Made by a program: the position numbers and the translations under genes
In this document: positions 36,222 to 45,600 of the stretch, piece after piece
Layout of the letters: every line of letters starts with the position of its first letter
Numbering within the stretch: position 1 is the first letter of the stretch
Assembly (NCBI GenBank): GCA_017889705.1
Contig: JAGGAB010000022.1
Location: forward strand, 1-64,000
Direction of reading: 5' to 3'
Source of the DNA: Bacillota bacterium
GTDB taxonomy: Bacteria > Bacillota > Negativicutes > Sporomusales > Sporomusaceae
DNA: 64,000 nt
The notes under the pieces: model-generated
Seen by the model: only the letters and a program-made list of their open reading frames with translations
Database searches by the model: none
What the model was told of the DNA's origin: nothing

Positions 36222-37145
36222 ATGCTTATTGCCATTATGGTACTAACCTTCTTAACGGTATTTATTGTCCTTTTTTTGGTGCTTCATGCCTTGTTGCCTG
36301 CAGCTCGGCCGGTAGAGATGCGGCTTAAGTTGTTAGACACTATGATTTCGGGACGCCCTGGTATTGAAGATGAATTGGCAAAGCCGTTCAGGCAGCGAAT
36401 ATTGGCACCGCTAAAAGGAGATATGGCAACCGTACTGAGCAAGATTACCCCCAAAGCGGTACGGGCGACACTTGAACAAAAACTTATTATGGCTGGTGGG
36501 TTTGGTAAACTGACAAGTAATGAGTTTATTTTGGTAATGAGTTTTTTAGCATTGGCATTGCCGGTTATAACCGGTACCATTGGGGTGCTTTCAGGTATTG
36601 CCGGCAGCAAAGTAATCGGCGCTATGGCGCTGGGATTTTTGGTAAGCCAGCTGCTGCCGTTTATGCTTTTAAATAAAAAAATTGCTGCGCGTAAACGCAG
36701 CATTCAAAAAGATCTTCCCGATGTACTTGATTTGTTAACTGTCAGTGTGGAGGCCGGGTTGGGATTTGATGGGGCGCTAGCCAAACTTTCAGAGAAAATG
36801 AAGGGTGCTCTTGTCGATGAGTTTAGTCGTGTGTTGCAGGAGATGCGCATGGGCGTGGCTAGGCGACAGGCCGTTGTGTCTATGGGTGTCCGGTGTGATG
36901 TGCCGGATCTTTCCTTGTTTACTGCATCGTTAGTACAAGCCGATCAGCTTGGGGTTAGTATCGGCAATGTACTGAGGGTGCAGTCAGCGGCTATGCGGCA
37001 GAAAAGGCGCCAGCGAGCCGAGGAACAGGCTATGAAGGCTCCGATAAAAATGTTGCTGCCGCTAGTATTGTTTATTTTTCCTTCCTTGTTTGTAGTGCTT
37101 TTGGGACCGGCAGTTATCCAGATGTTCAATAGTTTTTTAAAGTGA
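36222..37145 (+). CDS. tadC: Tad pilus platform protein TadC
   Basis: Second inner-membrane T2SSF-domain protein, 307 residues. An N-terminal helix, two central helices (near 115-155) and one at the C-terminus frame the T2SSF core QKDLPDVLDLLTVSVEAGLG. AAAGGAGG before the ATG at 36222 sets the start. It acts with TadB at the base of the pilus; since tadB is frameshifted here, TadC may lack its partner. Confidence 0.9.
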   Translation: MLIAIMVLTFLTVFIVLFLVLHALLPAARPVEMRLKLLDTMISGRPGIEDELAKPFRQRILAPLKGDMATVLSKITPKAVRATLEQKLIMAGGFGKLTSNEFILVMSFLALALPVITGTIGVLSGIAGSKVIGAMALGFLVSQLLPFMLLNKKIAARKRSIQKDLPDVLDLLTVSVEAGLGFDGALAKLSEKMKGALVDEFSRVLQEMRMGVARRQAVVSMGVRCDVPDLSLFTASLVQADQLGVSIGNVLRVQSAAMRQKRRQRAEEQAMKAPIKMLLPLVLFIFPSLFVVLLGPAVIQMFNSFLK

Positions 37146-37212
37146 TATGAGATCGAAAAATGAATTGGTTAACAGTTTAGTTTCGCTAGACCGGAAGCTA
37201 AAAGGAGGATGT

Positions 37213-37557
37213 ATGCGAATTATAAATGCTACCAGACAGAAGACTATTGGCGATACTGTTAGGCTGGCAGTCAGTTTTTTGGGGCGCTTGATTGGACTGC
37301 TGGCAACAGAGCGCTTGCCTGCAGGGACGGGACTTATAATTAAACCCTGCAATAGTGTTCATACCTTTGGTATGCGTTATCCGATCGATGTAGTATTTGT
37401 CGATAAATCTAATATAGTAGTTGCGATTGTGAGCAGATTAAAGCCCGGCCGTTTGGCATTGCAGCGCAGAGCCGAGTATGTTGTTGAACTGCCGGCGGGA
37501 ACGATAGAAGCAACCTTTACTCAGATCGGAGACAAGTTAGAATTGCAAGCTGATTAG
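37213..37557 (+). CDS. DUF192-family protein
   Basis: Small protein of 114 residues with the DUF192 signature: LIGLLATERLPAGTGLIIKP, then CNSVHTFGMRYPIDVVFVD, and ends AEYVVELPAGTIEA. AAAAGGAGGATGT before the ATG decides the start at 37213. It lies 67 bp after tadC on the same strand, and DUF192 genes are found with Tad loci in other Firmicutes. Function unknown. Confidence 0.85.
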   Translation: MRIINATRQKTIGDTVRLAVSFLGRLIGLLATERLPAGTGLIIKPCNSVHTFGMRYPIDVVFVDKSNIVVAIVSRLKPGRLALQRRAEYVVELPAGTIEATFTQIGDKLELQAD

Positions 37558-37580
37558 AAAACTGTTTAATATAAGAAGCA

Positions 37581-38306
37581 TTAATCCAGTAGTGAGCCAA
37601 AACGGCCAACCGCCCGGTTGATGATGCGCTCGGTCATGTCAATCGGTTTTTTGCTGGCGTCCGCGTCTCGCAAGTCGAGCAGCATCCAGACTTTTTCGCC
37701 GGTTTTACTGCTAACAAGTGAAAGGTCCAGACCGGCATGGGAGATTTGGTTATAATGGGCCGGAACAAGACGCATTTCTTCAAACGGTACCTGCTCCCAA
37801 TGGGTTGTGACAGTGCGGTTTCCCTTGGCGTCAGTCTCGATAACTTTAACCGGAACACTGCGGTAACGGGTATAAGTTTCCCAGGTTTCCGGCATATATA
37901 CCTGGGTATAACCCCATTGCCGCATTCTGAGCGTAAGCTGGGCATCTGCGACCTTAGGAGTATATTCGGTTAGCAGCGCGGCATAGGTGGATGGGTCACT
38001 GGTTTTTAGGCTATTCATATCTGTTTGCGATAGGCGGCCAATTTGCTGTACTAACTGTTCTTCAGTGAGCCAGCGGATTGAGCCAATTTTTTCTTGCCAA
38101 ATAGCGGTGCTTAACAAACTGTTTAGTTTCTTGCGGCTGATTTCATCAATTTCTAGAAGGGGATCATATTCGGCGTGAATGACAATGGTTTTAAACTGGC
38201 GAAATACCGTATTTTTGTCCTGCCATTCATCTTTGCGTTCTTGCGCTAACGCCGGGTTAAGCGTCAGCAGCAAGATAGCCAGGCAGCATAGTAATATCTT
38301 CCGCAT
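37581..38306 (-). CDS. Secreted protein of unknown function
   Basis: Protein of 241 residues with a clear signal peptide (MRKILLCCLAILLLTLNPALA, cleavage near 21). The mature part is mostly hydrophilic, with VIHAEYDPLLEIDE near 45 and a C-terminal part (GLDLSLVSSKTGEKVWMLLD) that suggests a beta-rich fold. I do not recognise the family. It is divergent from the AsmA-like gene and convergent with the DUF192 gene. Location is likely the periplasm. Confidence 0.75.
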   Translation of the reverse strand: MRKILLCCLAILLLTLNPALAQERKDEWQDKNTVFRQFKTIVIHAEYDPLLEIDEISRKKLNSLLSTAIWQEKIGSIRWLTEEQLVQQIGRLSQTDMNSLKTSDPSTYAALLTEYTPKVADAQLTLRMRQWGYTQVYMPETWETYTRYRSVPVKVIETDAKGNRTVTTHWEQVPFEEMRLVPAHYNQISHAGLDLSLVSSKTGEKVWMLLDLRDADASKKPIDMTERIINRAVGRFGSLLD

Positions 38307-38560
38307 TTCCGTCGGCCTCCTTCAGCCTAATATATACTAATACTACATTATTTTGGGATATTAGACCAGAAAAAACTCGACAAGTGGAAGCAGTGGTAGT
38401 AAACGGTACAATATGCCATGATGAAAATCGTGTAAAATCCTTGAAAGCCTGAAGGGATTTTATATTTCGGCAAGGAATTTAGCAAGAGAAAACAGAGTAT
38501 CGCCATAAGGTTGTATTTACTGCAACAACCAAGTGATTACGATACAGATGGAGGTGCGCG

Positions 38561-40183
38561 GTGAGTGAAGACCAACCAACAATAGCAGAAGCGCAACCAA
38601 AATGGAACAGGAAAAAAATCAGTGCGCTGATTGTAGCTGCGATTTTCCTGGCAGGAATAAGCTTTTTTCAATTAGCTGCAGGCAAAGTTCGGCAGGCGGC
38701 AGAGCAATCCTTGCTGGTACGGGCCAATCAGGCTGTTAACGGGAAAATCGTTGTAGGCAGCATTGATTTATCTATTTTAGGCTCTGTGGCGGCAAAAGAT
38801 GTGGAGCTGCTAGATATGTCCGGTAATCTGCTGGCTAAGAGCAAACGCATACAGATTGGCTATAACTGGAGTGATCTATTAAAAGGGCAGCTGGGACCGC
38901 AGCTAATTACCGGTGTGACAATCGAGCAGCCCGAAATATGGATTGTTTACAACCAAAATGGCTTGAACTGGAGTGGAATCAGTAAACCTAAAGAAGAGGA
39001 AGAATCAACCTTTTCCGGGTTGGTGGAGATTGAAGACGGCAAACTTCATATGGAAACCGCCTATTTTACCAAGACTATGGAAGCAGTAACCGGCAAAGTC
39101 AATTTTCGCCAAAAAAACCTGCTGGGACTTGCGGGAACCGGTAGAGTCGATCAGTCGGCTGTCAAGATAGACGGTCAATGGGGAAAAGCCGGGGATTCAG
39201 CTGTTACTATAGTGGGGACAAACCTCGATATGGTTAAATTGAATTTGACGACAGCTGATTCTCCGATCCGTTTAACTGGCGGTATTTTGGATGAACTGAC
39301 AATCAAGCTTGGTAAAGATACGAGTGATGAGGTAGTGCTGCAAACCTTGGCAGGCCGTTTTTCGGGACTGACCACTGCTGGCGCTTTGGAACTTACACAG
39401 GGCAGCGCCCGGTTTGAAAAGTTAGATGGAGCCATTCAATTTATGGACGGACAAGCCTTATATCAAGGGCAGTCTGTTACGGCAGCCGGACGGGTGTTAA
39501 CAGCAACTGACGGCACCGGAACCCTGGATTTTGCCGCGCAAATGCCGGCAGGTAATCCGGCGGTACTGCTGCCTAGCCTGCGAACAGGCGGCTCACTGGC
39601 GGTGCAGGCGACTATTACCGGCTCAGTGCTTGCGCCGGTGTTGGCAGGTAACTTTACATTAGGTAGTATTCAATTCGGTGATATGGCAGTCAGTGGCATT
39701 AGCGGCGCTTTCTCTTATACGCAGCAGGTGCTTAAGCTGCTGGCGTCCCGGGGCGCGGCCAAAGGCGGTTCAGTTACAGCCAGCGGCGATGTTTATCCTG
39801 ATAAGGAAGCGTTTTCCCTGTCAATCTCAGGCAGCGGTCTGGACAGTTCTCAACTGACAGAAAAAGACGTCAAGGGGCCTCTGTCGCTTGTGGGCACAGC
39901 CAATGGCAATGCTTCAACCGCTGTGGTGCAAGGGACTTTTTCTATTAATAATGGGGCGGCTTATGGCATAGCCTTTAAAACGCTGACCGGCAATTTTGTG
40001 AAGCACGGTTCGGCGGCGGCGGAAGTAAGCAACTTGGCTATGCGTACCGGGCTGGGGACTTTTTACCCTGAGCAGTTAAGTCAAAGTATTATGGAAGAAC
40101 TTCAGTCACGTAAACTGCCAGTAACGGAAACTCAGGTGAAAGAAGCGGTTGCTGATGCGCTACTTAAGAAAATTTTTCGCTAG
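38561..40183 (+). CDS. AsmA/TamB-like envelope protein
   Basis: Protein of 540 residues with a single N-terminal membrane anchor (about 20-40) and a long repetitive beta-strand region (GKIVVGSIDLSILGSVAAKD, GGSVTASGDVYP) typical of the AsmA/TamB group, which spans the periplasm and helps move lipids to the outer membrane. It starts with GTG after GGAGGTGCG. The C-terminus ends in a charged helix (EAVADALLKKIFR). Its presence supports a diderm cell. The exact subfamily is not certain. Confidence 0.75.
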   Translation: MSEDQPTIAEAQPKWNRKKISALIVAAIFLAGISFFQLAAGKVRQAAEQSLLVRANQAVNGKIVVGSIDLSILGSVAAKDVELLDMSGNLLAKSKRIQIGYNWSDLLKGQLGPQLITGVTIEQPEIWIVYNQNGLNWSGISKPKEEEESTFSGLVEIEDGKLHMETAYFTKTMEAVTGKVNFRQKNLLGLAGTGRVDQSAVKIDGQWGKAGDSAVTIVGTNLDMVKLNLTTADSPIRLTGGILDELTIKLGKDTSDEVVLQTLAGRFSGLTTAGALELTQGSARFEKLDGAIQFMDGQALYQGQSVTAAGRVLTATDGTGTLDFAAQMPAGNPAVLLPSLRTGGSLAVQATITGSVLAPVLAGNFTLGSIQFGDMAVSGISGAFSYTQQVLKLLASRGAAKGGSVTASGDVYPDKEAFSLSISGSGLDSSQLTEKDVKGPLSLVGTANGNASTAVVQGTFSINNGAAYGIAFKTLTGNFVKHGSAAAEVSNLAMRTGLGTFYPEQLSQSIMEELQSRKLPVTETQVKEAVADALLKKIFR

Positions 40184-40304
40184 CCAGCTTTTTCACTTAT
40201 CTCCTGCCGTGCTGAGAAACCTTGTGGCACCTAGTGCTGTATGCTAAAATAATTACGATATGCAGGGGTATAATATAGCAAGGAAAGCAAAAGGTGGTGA
40301 CGGC

Positions 40305-41774
40305 ATGCTTGATCAAACGCAAATTCCTTTGTTAAAAGCAATGAACACATATATAGATGACGGAACAATCCCTTTTCACACACCCGGACACAAGATGGGA
40401 AAAGGAGCACATCCCCTTTTTCAGGACGTTTTGCAGCGCAAGGCATTGCAGCTTGACCTGGCTAACATGGCAGAACTTGATGATTTGCATGAGCCGCATG
40501 GACCGATAAGGGCGGCGCAGGATTTGGCCGCAGAGCTATATGGGGCTGACTATAGCTATTTTATGGTTAATGGCACAACCGGCGGCATTTATGCGATGAT
40601 TCTCACTGTTGCCGGGCCTGGTGATAAAATTATTGTGCCACGCAATGCTCACCGTTCTATTATTGGCGGGATTATTTTGAGTGGTGCTGTGCCGGTATTT
40701 ATGAAGCCTGAAGTCGATGTAGAATTGGGGCTGACCATGGGGGTCACGCCGGAGACGGTGTCTGAGGCGCTAAAGGAGCACCCTGATGCCAAAGGGGTAC
40801 TTATTATTAACCCCACCTATTATGGTGTTGCCACCGATCTGAAAAAAATTGTGGACATTGTTCATTCCTATGATATTCCAGTGGTTGTTGACGAGGCACA
40901 TGGCCCGCACCTTAAATTCTCATCACGGCTGCCTATTCAGGCATTGGATGCCGGTGCTGATATTGTTGCTCAAAGTACGCATAAAATTATTGGTGCTATG
41001 ACCCAGTGTTCGATTGTGCATTGTCGCCAGGGACGCATCCGGGTGCCTAGGCTTAAAGCCATGCTGCAACTGGTGCAGTCAACAAGTCCTAATTATATAT
41101 TAATGGCTTCCCTTGATATTGCCCGTATGCAGATGGCAACCGAGGGCGGCCGTTTGATTGAACGTGCCGTGGATTTGGCGAACAAGGCTAGGCAAGAAAT
41201 TAATAAAATCCCGGGATTATATTGTTTTGGTGATGAAAAAGTGGGCAATCCGGGAGTTTTTAGTATAGATCCGACCAAGGTGACGGTTACCGTCAAAGGG
41301 CTGGGACTGACCGGTGCAGAAGCCGAAAGGATTCTGCGACAAACCTATAAAATCCAGGTAGAGTTATCTGATGTGTATAATATTTTGTTTCTTATTACCT
41401 TAGGGGACAGCGAGGTTGAGGTGGCTGCACTTGTTGCGGCATTAAAAGAGCTGGCTGCCGGGCATATGGGAACCCGCGATTTTTCGGCAATCAATGAAAT
41501 TACCCGGGTTGGCAAGCATCCGCTACTGCCTGAACAGGTTATTTCGCCGAGGGATGCCTTATTCGGCAATACCTGTATGGTGCCGTTCGCTGATGCTGCC
41601 GGCATGGTTTGCGCTGAAATTGTTACCTTTTACCCGCCGGGTATTCCCATGCTTTGTCCTGGGGAACGGATTACCAGCGAGATTATTGAGTATTGCCATA
41701 CACTGCGGGATGCCGGGCTGCATATTTCGGGTCCGGAAGATTATCTGCTCAAAACAATAAAGGTTGTGGATTAG
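40305..41774 (+). CDS. Orn/Lys/Arg decarboxylase-family PLP enzyme
   Basis: Fold-type-I PLP enzyme of 489 residues, related to arginine (SpeA) and lysine decarboxylases of Firmicutes. It begins PFHTPGHKMGKG, has the cofactor aspartate in VVDEAHGPHLKF and the PLP lysine in AQSTHKIIGAMTQ (near 240). The ATG at 40305 follows AAAGGTGG. It is located directly before tmk, as yaaO is in Bacillus; the substrate there is not certain either. Confidence 0.9.
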   Translation: MLDQTQIPLLKAMNTYIDDGTIPFHTPGHKMGKGAHPLFQDVLQRKALQLDLANMAELDDLHEPHGPIRAAQDLAAELYGADYSYFMVNGTTGGIYAMILTVAGPGDKIIVPRNAHRSIIGGIILSGAVPVFMKPEVDVELGLTMGVTPETVSEALKEHPDAKGVLIINPTYYGVATDLKKIVDIVHSYDIPVVVDEAHGPHLKFSSRLPIQALDAGADIVAQSTHKIIGAMTQCSIVHCRQGRIRVPRLKAMLQLVQSTSPNYILMASLDIARMQMATEGGRLIERAVDLANKARQEINKIPGLYCFGDEKVGNPGVFSIDPTKVTVTVKGLGLTGAEAERILRQTYKIQVELSDVYNILFLITLGDSEVEVAALVAALKELAAGHMGTRDFSAINEITRVGKHPLLPEQVISPRDALFGNTCMVPFADAAGMVCAEIVTFYPPGIPMLCPGERITSEIIEYCHTLRDAGLHISGPEDYLLKTIKVVD

Positions 41775-42452
41775 ATGCGTGGAAAACTAATCGTGATTGA
41801 AGGCACAGACGGCAGCGGTAAGGCTACCCAGTCCGGACTGCTGTTTGAGAAACTCAAGGCTGGGGGAATGCCTGTGAGGAAGGTGGATTATCCTAATTAC
41901 CAGAGTCAATCTTCGGCGTTGGTAAAGATGTATCTTAACGGTGAATTCGGAAGCCGCCCGGAAGATGTCAATGCATATGCCGCATCGGCTTTCTATGCGG
42001 TAGACCGGATTGCTTCTTATAAAAGTGAGTGGGAGGAGTTCTATCAAAGCGGCGGCATTGTGATTGCCGACCGCTATACCACCTCCAATATGATTCACCA
42101 GGCTGCGAAAATCAAGAATCAGGTGGAAAAAGAAGCCTATCTGGCTTGGTTATGGGATTTTGAGTTTGCCAAATGCGGTTTGCCGGTACCTGATAAAGTT
42201 GTTTTTTTGGCTATGCCGCCTGCGGTTAGCCGGGAGCTTATGCGGGGACGAGAAAATAAGACCGGCGGCAGCCGGGATATTCACGAACAAAACAGTGAGT
42301 ATCAGTCCTACTGTTTTGACAATGCCTGTGATATCGCTACTGCCTACCAATGGCATAAAATCGAGTGTGTTCAAAATGGTCAAATACAAACAATCGAACA
42401 AATTCATTGTGAAATTTATCAGGTGGTTTCCGGACTTGTAGGCAAAATATAA
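41775..42452 (+). CDS. tmk: Thymidylate kinase
   Basis: dTMP kinase of 225 residues for dTTP synthesis. The P-loop is GTDGSGKATQ (alanine in place of the usual threonine before T), the DRY motif is in VIADRYTTSN (near 98), and a basic lid follows (MRGRENKTGGSRD). The ATG comes right after the decarboxylase stop. In this context the assignment is firm although the protein is a divergent form with a longer C-terminus. Confidence 0.9.
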   Translation: MRGKLIVIEGTDGSGKATQSGLLFEKLKAGGMPVRKVDYPNYQSQSSALVKMYLNGEFGSRPEDVNAYAASAFYAVDRIASYKSEWEEFYQSGGIVIADRYTTSNMIHQAAKIKNQVEKEAYLAWLWDFEFAKCGLPVPDKVVFLAMPPAVSRELMRGRENKTGGSRDIHEQNSEYQSYCFDNACDIATAYQWHKIECVQNGQIQTIEQIHCEIYQVVSGLVGKI

Positions 42453-42493
42453 ACGAAAGCATGCAAGTTTCGGTTTGGTTTTACCAGAAATTT

Positions 42494-42522
42494 GATTATT
42501 TTAGTAAAACCATTTATAATTT
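42494..42522 (+). promoter_or_regulatory. Promoter of the yaaR-holB-ricT operon
   Basis: TTGATT, a 17-bp spacer and TATAAT, about 60 bp before yaaR. TGGTTTTA/TAAAACCA forms an inverted repeat around the -35. Confidence 0.6.
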
Positions 42523-42580
42523 AAAGGATAATAAAGAAATTACGCTGCCATGTATTCTGAGGCAGGAGGGTTAAAGTCAG

Positions 42581-43033
42581 ATGGGTATGAAAGTAAATAA
42601 TTTTGGGGTAACCAATCAGCCGCTATTGACTGATCGTGACCTACCCGCAAAGTCCGAGAAGACGGGGGACTATTTTGCCGCCGATCTTTTGAAATCGCAG
42701 GAATCTCAATCAACTGAGCGCATGCAACAGCTCATGACTGCGATTGATGAAAGCGGACAACGCTTATCGCAGATGCCGACTTACAGTGAACTCAAGTCCT
42801 ACCGGGAGCTAATCCGCAAATTTATTGGTGAAGCTGTTTCGCGGGCGTATTCGTTGGAAGCGCGTGCGGGGTGGGATCGTCATGGGCGCCAGAAGCTGTA
42901 TACAACCATTCGCAAGGTTGATGAAACCCTGGCTGAGATGACAGAAGATGTTCGCGTCGGTCAAGAGCGGCAGCTGTCAATCATGGCTAAACATGACGCT
43001 GTACGCGGTATGCTGGTAGATTTGTTTACCTGA
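42581..43033 (+). CDS. yaaR: YaaR-family protein (DUF327)
   Basis: Small protein of 150 residues with the YaaR core MPTYSELKSYRELIRKFIGE and SLEARAGWDRHGRQKLYTTI. Function is unknown; it sits before holB as in Bacillus. GGAGG lies upstream. The darA (yaaQ) gene that usually precedes it is missing here. Its last base is shared with the start of holB. Confidence 0.88.
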   Translation: MGMKVNNFGVTNQPLLTDRDLPAKSEKTGDYFAADLLKSQESQSTERMQQLMTAIDESGQRLSQMPTYSELKSYRELIRKFIGEAVSRAYSLEARAGWDRHGRQKLYTTIRKVDETLAEMTEDVRVGQERQLSIMAKHDAVRGMLVDLFT

Positions 43034-44061
43034 TGACTATGAATTGGGATGAAGTAGTTGGTCAACAGGGAGCTGTGGATATAGTCAGAGCCATGTTGGC
43101 GACAGACAGAATACCCCATGCACTACTATTCAGCGGCCCTTCAGGTATTGGTAAAGCCTTAACCGCAAAACTGGTAGCTGCAGGTATTTTATGCAGTGCC
43201 GGCGGGGATAAGCCCTGTGGGTGTTGTCAGTCCTGTTTGCTGTTTGGCCGCGGTGCCCATCCGGATTTTATCCAGGTTGTTCCTGATGGCGCTACAATTA
43301 AAATTGATCAAATTCGTATGCTTAAAAGTTTTGCAGCTTTGACGCCAAGCGTTGGAGAGGCACGGGTATGCCTGATTGAGGATGCCGAAGTAATGACTGT
43401 TCAGGCCGCTAATAGTATACTCAAGCTGCTGGAAGAACCACCTAACGGTTTGGTGTTTATTCTGACGGCAGGAACCGGCAAGCCGCTTTTGCCAACCATA
43501 TTATCCCGCTGCCGGAAGGTTGCTTTTTGCCTTTTGCCGGCTAACGCGCTGGAACAGGCCTTGGTACGCAAAGGCTATAATGCCGAAGCCTCCGCTGTTA
43601 TTGCTCATTTAAGCGGTGGCAGAATGGGAAAAGCCATTGCCCTGTTGGCTCCTGATGGTTTGGAATTTCGGGATATGGCGCTTGCCTTGCTACGTGACAT
43701 TCAACAGCAGGATATGACGGCTGTCTGGAGTCAGAGCAGTAAGCTGTCAAGCCTTGCTGCCAAAGACCTCATAAGTGTACTGGAATTTTTTTTATATTTG
43801 CTGCGGGACTTGCTTGTGGTTGCAGGCAGGTACGGGGAGCAGTTGCTATATAATATTGATCTTGCGCAGGAACTTGCCGACTTGGTTGCCGATTGGCCTG
43901 AGGGCCGGAGCATGGCGGCCGTTACTGCTGTTAAAAATACCATGCGGGCGATTGACGGCAATGCGAATAGCCGTCTGGCGCTTGAGGATTTATTAATAAA
44001 ATTGAAGGATTGGCAAGAAAAAGGAGTGCAATATGTTAACAGTAGTAGGTATCCGCTTTAA
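43033..44061 (+). CDS. holB: DNA polymerase III delta-prime subunit
   Basis: Clamp-loader subunit of 342 residues. Walker A GPSGIGK at 35-41, zinc-ligand cysteines C54, C62, C65 and C68, and the SRC motif (ILSRCRKV near 160) are present, followed by the C-terminal helical domain. It overlaps yaaR by one base and ricT by 29, so the genes are translationally coupled. Confidence 0.93.
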   Translation: MTMNWDEVVGQQGAVDIVRAMLATDRIPHALLFSGPSGIGKALTAKLVAAGILCSAGGDKPCGCCQSCLLFGRGAHPDFIQVVPDGATIKIDQIRMLKSFAALTPSVGEARVCLIEDAEVMTVQAANSILKLLEEPPNGLVFILTAGTGKPLLPTILSRCRKVAFCLLPANALEQALVRKGYNAEASAVIAHLSGGRMGKAIALLAPDGLEFRDMALALLRDIQQQDMTAVWSQSSKLSSLAAKDLISVLEFFLYLLRDLLVVAGRYGEQLLYNIDLAQELADLVADWPEGRSMAAVTAVKNTMRAIDGNANSRLALEDLLIKLKDWQEKGVQYVNSSRYPL

Positions 44062-44845
44062 AAAGGCGGGTAAAATATATTATTTTGATCCTGACAAGAT
44101 TGAAATTAATGCCGGCGACCATGCCATTGTTGAAACGGCGCGGGGCTTGGAATTCGGTGATGTTGTTATCGGGCCGCGGCAGGTTGATGAAAGTCAAATT
44201 GTTGCGCCGTTAAAACCGGTATTACGTAAAGCTACTCTGGAAGATCAGGAAAAAGTTAAAGATAACCGTAAGAAAGAAAAAGAAGCCTTTCGGGTTTGCG
44301 AGCAAAAGATTGAGACTCACAATTTGCCGATGAACCTGGTGGATGTAGAATACACCTTTGATGTGAATAAAATTATCTTTTATTTTACTGCCGAAGGGCG
44401 CATTGATTTTCGCGAATTGGTTAAGGACTTGGCCAGTGTTTTTCGTACTCGCATTGAGCTTAGGCAAATCGGGGTAAGAGATGAAGCCAAGCTTATGAAT
44501 GGCATTGGCTGCTGCGGCCGGCCTCTGTGCTGCGCCACTTTTTTAGGGGACTTTGAGCCTGTGTCAATTCGTATGGCCAAAGAACAGAACCTGTCGCTTA
44601 ATCCAACCAAAATTTCAGGAATTTGCGGCCGCCTGATGTGCTGCCTTAAATATGAAAATGATTGTTATTGTAGCTGTGGTGCCAACAAAAAAATTGCACC
44701 ACCGACTGTAGGGAAAGAGGTAATTACCATTGACGGCGAAGGTAAGGTAATTGCACTTAATCAGCAAAAACGGACAGCCACTATTAGTTTAGCCGAAGGA
44801 AAAACCTTAATTATTCCATGGGAAGAAGTTGTGGAAAAGGAATAA
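44033..44845 (+). CDS. ricT: RicT/YaaT, PSP1-domain protein
   Basis: PSP1-domain protein of 270 residues. In Bacillus RicT works with RicA (YmcA) and RicF (YlbF) on RNase Y and on sporulation and competence. The cysteine-rich core GIGCCGRPLCCATF, GICGRLMCCLKY and DCYCSCG provides Fe-S cluster ligands. It overlaps holB at the 5' end and shares one base with trmN6 at the 3' end. Confidence 0.93.
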   Translation: MLTVVGIRFKKAGKIYYFDPDKIEINAGDHAIVETARGLEFGDVVIGPRQVDESQIVAPLKPVLRKATLEDQEKVKDNRKKEKEAFRVCEQKIETHNLPMNLVDVEYTFDVNKIIFYFTAEGRIDFRELVKDLASVFRTRIELRQIGVRDEAKLMNGIGCCGRPLCCATFLGDFEPVSIRMAKEQNLSLNPTKISGICGRLMCCLKYENDCYCSCGANKKIAPPTVGKEVITIDGEGKVIALNQQKRTATISLAEGKTLIIPWEEVVEKE

Positions 44846-45594
44846 TGACAACCGACAAAGTACAGCTCATGTCTGGTGAACGGGTAGATGATCTGGTCAT
44901 TAATAATTTAAAGCTTATTCAGCATCCCGAAGAATTTTGTTTTTCGCTGGATGCTGTGCTTTTGGCTCATTTTGCCAGTGTGAGGCAAAATGGGACAGCC
45001 ATAGATTTAGGAACAGGCACCGGGGTCATCGGTTTATTGCTGCTGGCTCGTGGTGCCAGAGTTGTTACCGGCATTGAAATTAATGCGGCGATGGCCGATA
45101 GGGCTGGCCGCAGTGCCAGACTTAACGGGCTGGCAGACAGGCTGCATATCATCAATGGTGATTTGCGCCAGGTGCAGGAACTGCTGCCAGGCGGTGGTTT
45201 TGAACTGGTTGTTTCTAACCCGCCATACCGTCCGGTTGGCGGCGGCTTTCTAAATCCCAATGACCGGGTGGCGATGGCACGGCATGAACTTACTGCCAGC
45301 CTGACTGATGTTGTGGCGGCTGCGCGGCATCTTGTCAAATATCGCGGCCGGTTTGCCATGGTGCATTTGCCGGAACGGCTGGCAGAGATTATGCTGGCCA
45401 TGTGCCAGGCCGGGATCGAACCCAAACGGTTGCAATTTGTGTATCCGCGGGTTGACAAAAAGCCGAACATGGTGCTTGTTGAAGGTGTACGGGGGGCAAA
45501 ACCGGGAGTTGAGGTATTGCCGCCTTTGCTTGTATATACTGCTGATGGCATTTATTCCGAAGATATTATGAAGCTCTATGAGCAGGACAGGTGA
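44845..45594 (+). CDS. trmN6: tRNA1(Val) (adenine37-N6)-methyltransferase
   Basis: SAM-dependent methyltransferase of 249 residues (Bacillus YabB). Motif I is AIDLGTGTGVIGLLLL (near 50) and the N6-adenine motif is NPPY in VVSNPPYRPVGGG (near 125). The ATG at 44845 comes after AAGGAATA and overlaps the ricT stop. The yabA replication-control gene normally found between ricT and this gene is absent. Confidence 0.9.
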   Translation: MTTDKVQLMSGERVDDLVINNLKLIQHPEEFCFSLDAVLLAHFASVRQNGTAIDLGTGTGVIGLLLLARGARVVTGIEINAAMADRAGRSARLNGLADRLHIINGDLRQVQELLPGGGFELVVSNPPYRPVGGGFLNPNDRVAMARHELTASLTDVVAAARHLVKYRGRFAMVHLPERLAEIMLAMCQAGIEPKRLQFVYPRVDKKPNMVLVEGVRGAKPGVEVLPPLLVYTADGIYSEDIMKLYEQDR

Positions 45595-45600
45595 ACTTGA

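Noticed and set aside
44967..45551. A 194-codon antisense frame within trmN6
   Set aside because: Entirely covered by a clear methyltransferase gene; composition is typical of an antisense shadow.
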